Shown: positions 27,110-36,300 of the stretch, piece by piece
How the letters are laid out: every line of letters starts with the position of its first letter
Numbering within the stretch: position 1 is the stretch's first letter
NCBI GenBank assembly: GCA_965233625.1
Contig: OZ247499.1
Span: forward strand, 310,001-374,000
Direction: 5' to 3'
Origin: G965233625 sp965233625
GTDB lineage: Bacteria; Planctomycetota; Planctomycetia; Pirellulales; Pirellulaceae
DNA: 64,000 nt
The notes under the pieces: generated by a model
Told to the model about the DNA's origin: nothing
Databases searched by the model: none
Seen by the model: the letters and a program-made list of their open reading frames with translations, nothing else
Program-made: the position numbers and the translations under genes

Positions 27110-30100
27110 TTACAATTTCTCGTATGTTTGCGGGAAGCGGATTAGCAACCAGTTGGATTCGTAGTCCGCCAGGTCTTTCCAGCCGAGTGACTTAAATATG
27201 TCACGACGCTTCTTGTGATACCAGAAGTTCACAGGCTGTTCGGCAATAAGCTTATTCACCAGCGCCAGTGCTTCGCCATACCGCTCTTTCCGGCGTAGCC
27301 AGCGGATGTGCAGTAGTACGTAGTCTTTGCCTGTGGTGTCGACCCACTTGCCGAGCATTTCAAAGTTTTCGTTAAATGCCTGGTCGTGCTGCTGCTTGTT
27401 TTTGATGGGATGTTTTTCCAGAACTTCCGGCAGTTCCATGTAACCCAGCGCCCGCCCTTTGCGGTACAGGGCGTCGATCACAATTTCCCGCTGCCTGTTC
27501 AGTTTCGTATTCTCCGCGCCCTTGGCGACCGGCTTCTTCTGATTGTGGTGCGACTGCAGCTTTTGCAGATCAACCTCTTTAAGAATCGCATCGACGGCAG
27601 CAACCACTTTTTCAAGATGCTTCTTGCGGTCCGCGATCGTGTCCATTCGCTGGAGGTTTGCGTAGAGTGCTTCAAGATTGCCTGGCGAATCTGACAGAAT
27701 GTCTTTCAGCAGCGTATCGGCTTCGGCATGGTCCATGGCCGGTAGGCTGCGAAGACGTTCGATCTTCAATTGACGAATCTGCTCTGCAAGCGGCTTTTTC
27801 GCGGCAGGCTTCTCCGCTTTCTTGCTGGCTGCCGTTGCCGCAGGCGCAGCATAGGATAGGCGGTAGCCACCCGGCTTACGGTCTGGATCGGCCTGAATAT
27901 CGAACCGGCCCAGCAGCAGGTCGCCGGGATTTAGCCCTGCCGGTGTTGTGGCAGGCGCCTGGATGACCAGCCTTTGTCTGTCTCCGGGGCGAAGCCGGTT
28001 GCGTGCTGCGGACCTACCTGCTGCCGCCGCCAGTCGTGAGTTGGATATTTTCAGATTCACCGCAGATTTCAGTGGGCTGTCGAGCCATAGCACCGTTTTC
28101 TTCAACCGTTCCAGCGACGCTAGTTTCGGATGGCGGACACGCAGACGCAGCGTGTACTCGCCCGGCTTCACCCTGACCGGATCGGGCATGCTGTCGTCCG
28201 TTGCAACGCGACGCCCTTGGGCATCGTAGAGGTTCCATAAGTAGCCGCCGAATTCGGATTCGTAAAGAAAGCCATCTTCACGCGGCCAATGCGGCGTAAT
28301 CTGCGTCGCGGACTTCTGTTCGAACTTATAAGTCAACTGCAGTTCGAAACGCCGGTCGCCATCTACGGTGAGGTCGCGTCCGGCGGGCAGCAGGTTGATG
28401 CTGGAACTGCTCGGCGGGATCACTTGCCGCCGGGTTGTAAGCCGGGCAGCGGGCGCCAGGGAGATCGCGCTAGCATTGGCGACCACGGCGACTTCGGCCT
28501 CACCACCCGGCGGAAGTAGCACGGTGGAAGGTTCGACACGCGCCCCCTGAAAGCTGACTTCGATCTCAACCTGCGACTCATCCAGCGCGCCGAAATATTG
28601 CGAGAAACAAGTTTCAAGTGTGCGGCCCGGCAGCACATCAAACCGCTGCCTGACAACTTCGCCCGGCGAAAGCCGCATGCGTGTTTTGCGTTGATGCTGC
28701 TCGAAGCTATCGTCGCGTTCGCACTGTACCGCATGCAGCCCCAGGATCTGTGCTGGTCCATCGCCCACCAGTTTACAGGTGACTTCCGCCCACGATGCCC
28801 ATGCAGGCACGGCAAAGAACCTGCGGTGAAGGGCCGACGGTTTCAAAGCTAAGGTTTCGCGGTAAGCAGCAGCGCCGTTTTCACTCTTGTCTTTCATTTC
28901 AGATGGCACAATCACCGAAACGGGCACGCTGGCAACCGGTCCGCGTTGCGGAGAGGTTGTGTCGTGCAGCAGCACTTCGGCAAAGTGGGCGCCGGGTGGC
29001 AGTTGCCGTGGGTCGACTTCAATTTCAAATCGCGCGCCATTAGATGTCATCAGGGCGCCGCGGCCTGCACGGACCCAGTCGGCGGTCGTGCTGATTTGCA
29101 GCGGTATTTCAAAGGCGATCCGCTCCGCCGTCGGCGCCTGTTCTTTGAATTGCGGGCTTACGCTGACGCTTATCGTATGTGGCGTTTTCAGTTGTTGAGC
29201 ATCGCGCAGATACACACCGCGGTCGCCATTGCTGAGACGGACCGTGACGGGCAACTGCTCTCCTGTGTCCGCAGCGTGTTCCTTCAGGTAATCGAAGGCG
29301 GGTCCACATTGAATGAGTCCGGCGCCTTGGGCGAAGCGGTCGATGCCCTCGACCCGATGGGCAGAATGCTTCAAGGCCCGTTCAACGCTGGCTGGTGTAT
29401 AAGGTGTCTTCTCCGCTTTCGCCGCAGACAGCACAACCGCGATGGCGCCCGTTGCATTTGGCGCCGCCATCGAAGTGCCATTCATCCGCATGCTTCGCGT
29501 CCTCGACCAGACTGGAACCGGAGCCACGGCGCCGCCCGGTGCGATTAAGTCCACGCCTAGATCACCGTCAAACGCAGGCCCACGCGAGGAGAAACCGTAC
29601 ATGGTGGGCGGCAGTTTTTTCCGCACCGAATACGCTGCCTGCATCATTTCGGGAGAAAGGTAGGCGCCGATACCTAGCACCGGCGTAGACGTTGCGCCGG
29701 GTGAGCCTGCCGTTGATAACGCAGGGCCGTCGTTGCCGGCCGATGCGACGAAGACCACGCCTTTGTCGTTCACTGCGCGAGCGATCTCCTGCATCAAAGG
29801 GCCCTGGTTGGGCGCCATGGAAGGTTCGCCGTAGCTCATGTTAATGAGGTCGCAATTCGCGTTCAGTGCGGCGCGTAACCCGCGCTGCAGCGCGACGGCG
29901 GTTTCCATCGAGACAATCCGCCGGTCGCCAATTTTGACGGAAACAATCTGGGCGCCCGGCGCCAGTCCATTCCGCTCTGGCTGATCCGGGTAATTCGCCG
30001 CAACGATACCGGCGACATGCGTGGCATGCGAGCCTGCATCGGTCACCAGCGAAAGCACGTCGCCGTCTTCGTAAAAGTTGACGGCAAAGTTTAGATCCGC

Positions 30101-30835
30101 CTCCTGAAAGGTTGCGAATGTCCGCGAGTGACGGAAAGTTGTCAGCGGTGTCTCGTCGCGGAGATCTGCGTCTTCATCCGTATCAACCACGGCGTACCAG
30201 CGGTTATCGCGGCGGAACATCAGGCAGTCGAACACCGGGCCGGGGTCGGCTACCTTCGAGAGACTGAATTCAAGTTGCGCAACGCGGGCGGCCGCCTCTT
30301 TGCGCTGCTCGCCATTTTTCGCATGAGCCAGAGCGTCGCGAAGCTTGAGTTCAAGCTGGCGATGCTTTTTCAACATCTTTTTGCGGCGGCGCTGTTTGAG
30401 CTGGCCTACCAGGCTGGAAGGAAAAAGCTCGTAGCCTGTCTTCATGCCCAGCCTTACTTCGCGAGATGTCTTAAGCCAGGCGGGGTCGAGTTTCAGCGTG
30501 CGGCCCGTTAGTCCTTCGACGGTGTCGGCTTCGACTTTGCGTTTCGTCGCCATGTCAACATCGCCGCTGCCTGTGGCGTCGACCATGTCGATGACTTTGG
30601 GTTTGCCATCGGTGGTCACCCGTAAGCCTTCGGCGCCAGGATCAACACCCGTGTCGAAGATTGCCACAACGACACCGCGGCCGTCGTAGGCCGGGTTCTG
30701 CTTGACGAATTGCGACGCTCCGGTTTCGTGCTTGGGTAGTAGCCATGCACCGGGCAGCGGTGGTTCAGCGGAAGCCTGCGCAGGCAAGAAGTAGGATAAT
30801 GCCAGGCACAGGCAAACAGTCAGACGGAGGTTCAT
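27110..30835 (-). CDS. Secreted tripeptidyl-peptidase II-like subtilisin protease
   Basis: A 1241-residue exported serine protease of the S8 family. ATG 30835 is chosen because it gives a signal peptide (MNLRLTVCLCLALSYFLPAQASA); longer in-frame starts add a non-signal leader. The catalytic triad is visible: D61 in VVVAIFDTGVDPG, H270 in GSHATHVAGI and S455 in NGTSMAAPNATG, with a GNDGP oxyanion region. The insert of about 200 residues between Asp and His, with the long C-terminal beta-rich region, is the layout of tripeptidyl-peptidase II, which removes tripeptides from oligopeptides. Classical TPPII is cytosolic; here it is exported. It is divergent from a Ser/Thr kinase gene. Confidence 0.9.
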   Translation of the reverse strand: MNLRLTVCLCLALSYFLPAQASAEPPLPGAWLLPKHETGASQFVKQNPAYDGRGVVVAIFDTGVDPGAEGLRVTTDGKPKVIDMVDATGSGDVDMATKRKVEADTVEGLTGRTLKLDPAWLKTSREVRLGMKTGYELFPSSLVGQLKQRRRKKMLKKHRQLELKLRDALAHAKNGEQRKEAAARVAQLEFSLSKVADPGPVFDCLMFRRDNRWYAVVDTDEDADLRDETPLTTFRHSRTFATFQEADLNFAVNFYEDGDVLSLVTDAGSHATHVAGIVAANYPDQPERNGLAPGAQIVSVKIGDRRIVSMETAVALQRGLRAALNANCDLINMSYGEPSMAPNQGPLMQEIARAVNDKGVVFVASAGNDGPALSTAGSPGATSTPVLGIGAYLSPEMMQAAYSVRKKLPPTMYGFSSRGPAFDGDLGVDLIAPGGAVAPVPVWSRTRSMRMNGTSMAAPNATGAIAVVLSAAKAEKTPYTPASVERALKHSAHRVEGIDRFAQGAGLIQCGPAFDYLKEHAADTGEQLPVTVRLSNGDRGVYLRDAQQLKTPHTISVSVSPQFKEQAPTAERIAFEIPLQISTTADWVRAGRGALMTSNGARFEIEVDPRQLPPGAHFAEVLLHDTTSPQRGPVASVPVSVIVPSEMKDKSENGAAAYRETLALKPSALHRRFFAVPAWASWAEVTCKLVGDGPAQILGLHAVQCERDDSFEQHQRKTRMRLSPGEVVRQRFDVLPGRTLETCFSQYFGALDESQVEIEVSFQGARVEPSTVLLPPGGEAEVAVVANASAISLAPAARLTTRRQVIPPSSSSINLLPAGRDLTVDGDRRFELQLTYKFEQKSATQITPHWPREDGFLYESEFGGYLWNLYDAQGRRVATDDSMPDPVRVKPGEYTLRLRVRHPKLASLERLKKTVLWLDSPLKSAVNLKISNSRLAAAAGRSAARNRLRPGDRQRLVIQAPATTPAGLNPGDLLLGRFDIQADPDRKPGGYRLSYAAPAATAASKKAEKPAAKKPLAEQIRQLKIERLRSLPAMDHAEADTLLKDILSDSPGNLEALYANLQRMDTIADRKKHLEKVVAAVDAILKEVDLQKLQSHHNQKKPVAKGAENTKLNRQREIVIDALYRKGRALGYMELPEVLEKHPIKNKQQHDQAFNENFEMLGKWVDTTGKDYVLLHIRWLRRKERYGEALALVNKLIAEQPVNFWYHKKRRDIFKSLGWKDLADYESNWLLIRFPQTYEKL

Positions 30836-31020
30836 AGCAGGTCGGGAATCACAAGGTTGCGGAGCTGGATGAAAACCCATTGTAACCGGGCGAAACGCGG
30901 CGTTCTTACTCGCAACGTGGCGTAACGCAGTTAAACTATTATGCATGCCGGTTGCGGTGGTGTGACTGGATTCTGTGCGGCGCAGCGCCAGTTCGTTCCA
31001 GGTCAGAAGAAGTCGCACGC

Positions 31021-31025
31021 AGGAG
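31021..31025 (+). promoter_or_regulatory. Ribosome-binding site of the kinase gene
   Basis: AGGAG seven bases before ATG 31033. It decides this start over the open frame extending upstream to 30952. Confidence 0.7.
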
Positions 31026-31032
31026 ATGGGTT

Positions 31033-32667
31033 ATGCAGCCGGAAGACGGCGACAATCAGAACGAACCAGAAAACACGGTTGCCGATAGCAGCACGTTGGG
31101 CGACGATCCTGCGCAAATGCCCGAAACGCTGGATCTAACGGGCGATCAGCCGCGACCCGCGGTTTCTGTTGACACACCACTTAGAACCGTCGGCAATTAC
31201 GAACTGCTGGAGGTCATCGCCCGTGGCGGCATGGGCGTGGTTTACCGGGCACGGCAGATCAAGCTTAACCGCATCGTGGCGGTGAAGATGATCCTGGCGG
31301 GGCAGTTTGCGCGGGATGCTGACTTGCAGCGATTTAGGCTGGAGGCTGAAGCTGCGGCCAAGCTGAACCACCCCAACATCGTGCCCGTGTACGAAACCGG
31401 CGAGCATGAGGGCGAACAATACTTCTCGATGGAGTACGTCGAGGGGAAGTCGCTTTCGGCACGCGTCGCGGAAGGTCCGCTGGCCCCGGATGAAGCCAGC
31501 CGTATCGTCTGCACGCTGGCCGAAGCCATGGGCTTTGCCCACAGCAAAGGCGTGATTCACCGCGACCTGAAGCCCGGCAATATCCTGCTCGATCACACGC
31601 CTGCCAGCAGAGGCAGCGAGCAGACGCCGCAACAGCTACGAACGGGTGCAGCTGCTGCGGTCATACCACGGATCACAGACTTCGGCCTCGCCAAAAAAAT
31701 CGAGGACGGGCGTGGTTTGACCATGACGGGTCAAGCGCTTGGCACGCCTGAGTACATGCCGCCAGAACAGGCTGCCGGCAAGCTGGAAAAGGTCGGGCCC
31801 GCGGCGGATATCTATGCTCTTGGCGCCATCCTCTATTGCCTGCTGACAGGGCGGCCACCGTTCCAGGCGGATACGCCGTTCGACACCATGCTGCAAGTCA
31901 TCGATCAGGAACCGGCGCCACCGCGGTTGCTCAATCCCAAAATACCGGTTGATCTCGAAACCATCTGTTTGAAGTGTCTGGAAAAAGAACCAGCACGCCG
32001 GTACGGCTCCGCGCTGGAACTGGCATCGGATCTTCAGCGCTATTCAGCCGGCGAATCAATCAGTGCACGCGGCTACAACATTCTCGAACGCTTGAAGTCC
32101 ACCGTCACGCGTAGCCGCGACGATGTTAAGTTTCAGAATTATGGCAATATGTTTCTGGTGTTCGCTGCCATCACGCTTGCCACCGATATGGCGGTGACTG
32201 GCATCATCTTCTGGGAGGCGCCTTACACGCTGCTGGCAGGCGTGCAGTACGGCCGGCTGCTTGCCTACGGCGTGGTGTTCTGGCTGATGCGGCCGGAAAC
32301 GATGATGCCCACCACCACGACAGGCAGGCAACTTCTGTCGATCTGCTTCGGCTTTATCATTTCCGCGACGGTGTACGGCGCTTCGGACCGCGTGCTGCAC
32401 CGCACGCTTTATACAAGTGTTGAGGCGGGCATCTATCCGGGATTGATGGCTATCAGCGGTCTGGCGTTTTTTGCGATGGCTGCCAACTATTGGGGCGGCT
32501 GCTACGTGATTGGTGTCGTGTTCTTCATTGCCGCAATCTTAACGCCGCTGGCATTGACGTTTGGTCCACTGGTGTTTGGCGTGATCTGGGCTGCGGCGTT
32601 GACAATTATCGGTTTGCGGATGAAAGCTTTCGCGAGGCAGCAGGTTGCCGCGGACGATGCTCGCTGA
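31033..32667 (+). CDS. Ser/Thr protein kinase with C-terminal membrane domain
   Basis: A 544-residue kinase. ATG 31033 is set by AGGAG at 31021-31025, seven bases upstream; an upstream in-frame start would only add unconserved residues. The kinase domain spans about 56-320: RGGMGVVYRA, Lys85 (AVKMIL), H176-R-D-L-K-P-G-N, DFG at 216-218, and GTPEYMPPEQA. An insert between the catalytic loop and DFG (about 188-212) is rich in Gln, Thr and Ala. Residues about 370-525 contain four to five hydrophobic helices, unusual compared with the single anchor of many bacterial kinases, and may sense the membrane state. It is followed by an ECF sigma gene 72 bp downstream. Confidence 0.92.
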   Translation: MQPEDGDNQNEPENTVADSSTLGDDPAQMPETLDLTGDQPRPAVSVDTPLRTVGNYELLEVIARGGMGVVYRARQIKLNRIVAVKMILAGQFARDADLQRFRLEAEAAAKLNHPNIVPVYETGEHEGEQYFSMEYVEGKSLSARVAEGPLAPDEASRIVCTLAEAMGFAHSKGVIHRDLKPGNILLDHTPASRGSEQTPQQLRTGAAAAVIPRITDFGLAKKIEDGRGLTMTGQALGTPEYMPPEQAAGKLEKVGPAADIYALGAILYCLLTGRPPFQADTPFDTMLQVIDQEPAPPRLLNPKIPVDLETICLKCLEKEPARRYGSALELASDLQRYSAGESISARGYNILERLKSTVTRSRDDVKFQNYGNMFLVFAAITLATDMAVTGIIFWEAPYTLLAGVQYGRLLAYGVVFWLMRPETMMPTTTTGRQLLSICFGFIISATVYGASDRVLHRTLYTSVEAGIYPGLMAISGLAFFAMAANYWGGCYVIGVVFFIAAILTPLALTFGPLVFGVIWAAALTIIGLRMKAFARQQVAADDAR

Positions 32668-32739
32668 TTGTAATCTGGCCCTGCGGGCGGCTAAGATGAA
32701 GGCCCGCGAATTTAGTGTGGCAAAATGCAAGGTCGAATC

Positions 32740-33333
32740 ATGCAGGCAAGTGAAGCATCCTCATCAACTCTCGAAGTGGCTCCTGGCGCCGATCAGATTC
32801 TTGCCGCCCAGCAAGGCGACAAAGAAGCGTTCGCAGCCGTTATCGGGGAGCATCAACAGGCCGTCTTTGGATACCTGCGGACGCGGCTTTTTGAGCCTTC
32901 GGATGCAGAAGATCTTTGCCAGGAAGTTTTTCTGCGTTGCTTTCAGGGTCGTGAAAAATTCAGTCGTGCGACTGCGGTCAGGCCCTGGATCATTGGCATC
33001 GCCCGCAACGTGCTCCGCGAGCACATCCGCCGTCTGAAGCGGAGGAAAGAAGTAGCCTGGGCGAAGCTCTGCCTGGAGCTTGACGATCTCGACACCCCGG
33101 TTGAACACAACGAAGCAGACGCCGCGCTGGAGCATCTGCCGCATTGCATTGGCGGTCTGGGAGAGCACGCCCGCGAGGCGATTCAGATGAAATACGAGAA
33201 ACGGATGCGGATGGCTGAGATTGGCAGAAAGATGGCGCGGAGCGAAGGCGCCGTCAAGCTTCTGATGCACCGCGCACGGCAGGCGTTGCGAAGCTGCCTG
33301 GGTGCGCAGCTGGGAGACGCCCGCTATGAATAA
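32740..33333 (+). CDS. ECF-type RNA polymerase sigma factor
   Basis: A 197-residue ECF sigma factor, started at ATG 32740 behind AAGGT (ATG 32725 is an alternative). Region 2 is at about 22-95 (QQAVFGYLRTRLFEPSDAEDLCQEVFLRCFQG; AVRPWIIGIARNVLREHIRRLKRRK), and region 4 is near the end (GLGEHAREAIQMKYEKRMRMAEIGRKMARSEGAVKLLMHRARQALRSCL). It lacks a group-1-like region 1 or 3. Its stop overlaps by 8 bp the start of a membrane protein whose N-terminus looks like an anti-sigma segment, the standard sigma/anti-sigma layout; the kinase upstream completes a likely signalling unit. Confidence 0.92.
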   Translation: MQASEASSSTLEVAPGADQILAAQQGDKEAFAAVIGEHQQAVFGYLRTRLFEPSDAEDLCQEVFLRCFQGREKFSRATAVRPWIIGIARNVLREHIRRLKRRKEVAWAKLCLELDDLDTPVEHNEADAALEHLPHCIGGLGEHAREAIQMKYEKRMRMAEIGRKMARSEGAVKLLMHRARQALRSCLGAQLGDARYE

Positions 33334-36300
33334 TCAGGAAATGAAGGAGTTGCTGGCAGAGAAATTTCCCGGCGAGCTGACCATCGAACAACTGGAAGCG
33401 ATCAAGGCGCAACTCGCTTCGGCCCCCGAATTACAGGCGGCGCTGGCGGACAATTTACAGCTTGATAGTCAGCTTGTGCAGGCGCTCGATCAAATTCAGT
33501 TGCCTGTTGATGATCTGTACCGCCGCACACATATCCGCCCTAAGCCCGGCTACATCGCGCCGCTGATCGGATTGTTGCTGTGCTTCGCCGTGGTCGGCAT
33601 CACCGTCTGTATTGTTTTAAATGCATTGGGGAAGAAGGAGTCTTCTCCCTCTGAAACCGCGTCGCCGTCCGAGGCAGCCGCAACGCCCGGTGCTACCGCC
33701 GATCCAGATGAAGTCGCGGCAAAACCGGAGGAAGCCGGTGATGAGCCGCCGGAACCCGTGGCTGACGTAGACACACCGCCATCGCCTCCAGCCGCAGCAC
33801 CTCAGGGCGGCTTCCCCCGGCAGATCGAGGCTGAGTCATTCGCCAAAGGAAACCTGGAAATTGATCGTGAAACGTGGGGCAATGCAGAAACCGCCGTGGT
33901 AACCACCGGCAGCAGCCGACCCTCGTTTGCGACATTCAACATCGAAGTTGCTGAGGCTGGCGAGTACAAGCTGCGGCTGCGATATGCTTCGCGAGACAGC
34001 CGGCCGTTGAAACTGACGGTTAACGAAAAAACGCTGGACGGTTACATCGCGGGCGATCAGTCAGGCGGCAACAGCACGGAAAATCAGAAGTGGTTTGACG
34101 TGGCGACGATTCAACTTGCCGCGGGAGAGAATTCGTTGCGTCTGGCCACCGGTGGGAATTTCCCGGTGCTGGATAAACTTGAAATCGACACGATTCCCAG
34201 CGGTAAACTTACCAATCCGCTGGCTGGCGTAACGCCCGGCAAGCCCGGCGACGAACCACAGCCGGGCGAGGGCGACAATCCGGACACGCCCGTGCAGCCA
34301 CCCGCTCCGCGCGTTGTGCATCCATGGACGGCGACCGTCGATGAGGCAAACCCGCCTGCGTTTGATGAGGTTGCTTTTAAGCGGTTTGATGTATCGCGGG
34401 TGCTGCCCCGGAAGGAAGACCTGGAAAAGTGGTTTGAAACGCTGGATGGATACGACTCGCAGATTTCGCAGGCCCGTACCGCGAATGGCGCATGTGCAAA
34501 GATCCATGGCATCGTGAAACTCAAGGCGCCGTGGCTTGATGATTCGGCATTGAAGGTCACGCTTGATAAGCACGACCACTTGCGCATTCATTTCTTTGCC
34601 GGGCTCGAAGGTGTGACGCTGCAGTACAACCTGGGCCGGGCGAATCATGGTTGGGCGGCCTACCGTGTGACGCGTAAGGAAGCCGGCGACCCGCTGCCAT
34701 CAACCTACGAGCTGACCGCCACGGATATGGGACGTTCGCGTGCAACGGGAATGCGGTACGGCGGACCCGTTTCGCTACGTTATCGCGAAGGTGAAATCCT
34801 GCTTACACGCGGGGATATCGAACTGCTACGCGCCCCGTTAGCACAGCGGCCCGAAGATGTCTATTTTCATGGCGACGCAGAGTTTCATGGCATTCGCTTT
34901 GTGCGCACTGCCGATGAACCCTTCGCCCCGCCAGCAGAGCTGCCTGTTGTGGTTGACATTAAGAAGCCTGCGGAACTGGACTGGAAGATTCGTGCGGAAA
35001 CCAAACAAACGCGTCTGGATAAGCTTGAAGATGGTTCGGTGCGGCTGCACGCGGATAACGCGGACGATAAGAGCTGGGCGATTGCACCGTTGCCTGCTGA
35101 AGGGCTGCATTCCTTTGAATTCCAGCTGAAGGACGTTACGGCGGGCACTGCCGTGTTTCTTTCGCGGCAGGATGGCTACGTGCACGATATTATCCACTTT
35201 CTGTCGAACAAACGCGGCGCCGTCTGTGCTTCTTTCACCGGCAACGATAGCACGGTCGAACGCGATATGCCCCGCCTTGAAGAGCAGCTTGTGACCTACG
35301 TGGGCAAGGACCCGTGGGTGAGGATTATCTATGGCATCGGCAGCCTACGGTGGTGGCTGAGCGTGGACGGCGTGCACTGGGGCGAAGGCTACGAAATGTG
35401 GCACAATCTGCCGGGCGCCTTATCGGGCTTCGGTATACAGCATGCGGGCAAGGCGCCGAATTGCGGTATCACGTTGAAGCGGGTTGTCATGCGTGAGATT
35501 ACGCCGCTCACCAGCATGGCGGCCGAGGATGTGTACGACCGGGCGAAATCATTCCATGAGAAAGAAAACCTGGGTCAGTGGCGTGAAGCTGCTTTGAAGG
35601 AACGTCCTGAAGATGTGGAAGAAGATGCCTGGCTGACGGCCTGTGCAATACGTTCGCTGGGCGGCGGGTGCAGGCAGGTCCTGGGGCGTGAACTTCGCAA
35701 CTTTATCTTCCAGAGTGATGCGTATAAGAACCTCAGTTTCGAGCGGAAGCTGGAAACGCTCGCAGCGCGGGCGCTGATTGATGATGGTTTTCATAATTAC
35801 GATGCGCTGACCAGGTTGTCGGAGCTGTTTCATGATGCGGCGCGGCAGGCCTTTGATGAAGGCAACGCCGAAGCTTATTCGCAGATGCGCCGCGCGATGA
35901 TGCAAGCGCCGGTTTACACCAACCATCACTTCAAACAGCACAACGAGAGCCTCATCCGTCAGCAGCTGGTCATGCTCATGTCCCGGCAGCGGTTTCAAGA
36001 GGCGGCCCGCTTCTGCCAGGAGCTAGAGTTCTTTCACCAGCAGCGCGACATCAATATTGTCGACTGGGCACAGGCGATCGCACTCCGCAGCCTGCCACGA
36101 CAGCCCGGTGAAGATTCGTTGCCAAGACTGAAGGAAGAGTGGCGCCATCCGTATGTCGAAGAGCTTAATAAGAAGGCCTACAATGTGATCGCAGAGCTAC
36201 GCGCGATCCTCGCCAGCGATGCTCACGCCGACGCGGCCCAGTACATTGCGAATCTGGATCCAGGCGCCTTTGAAGGGCTGGCGCCAGCTGGCGACGACGT

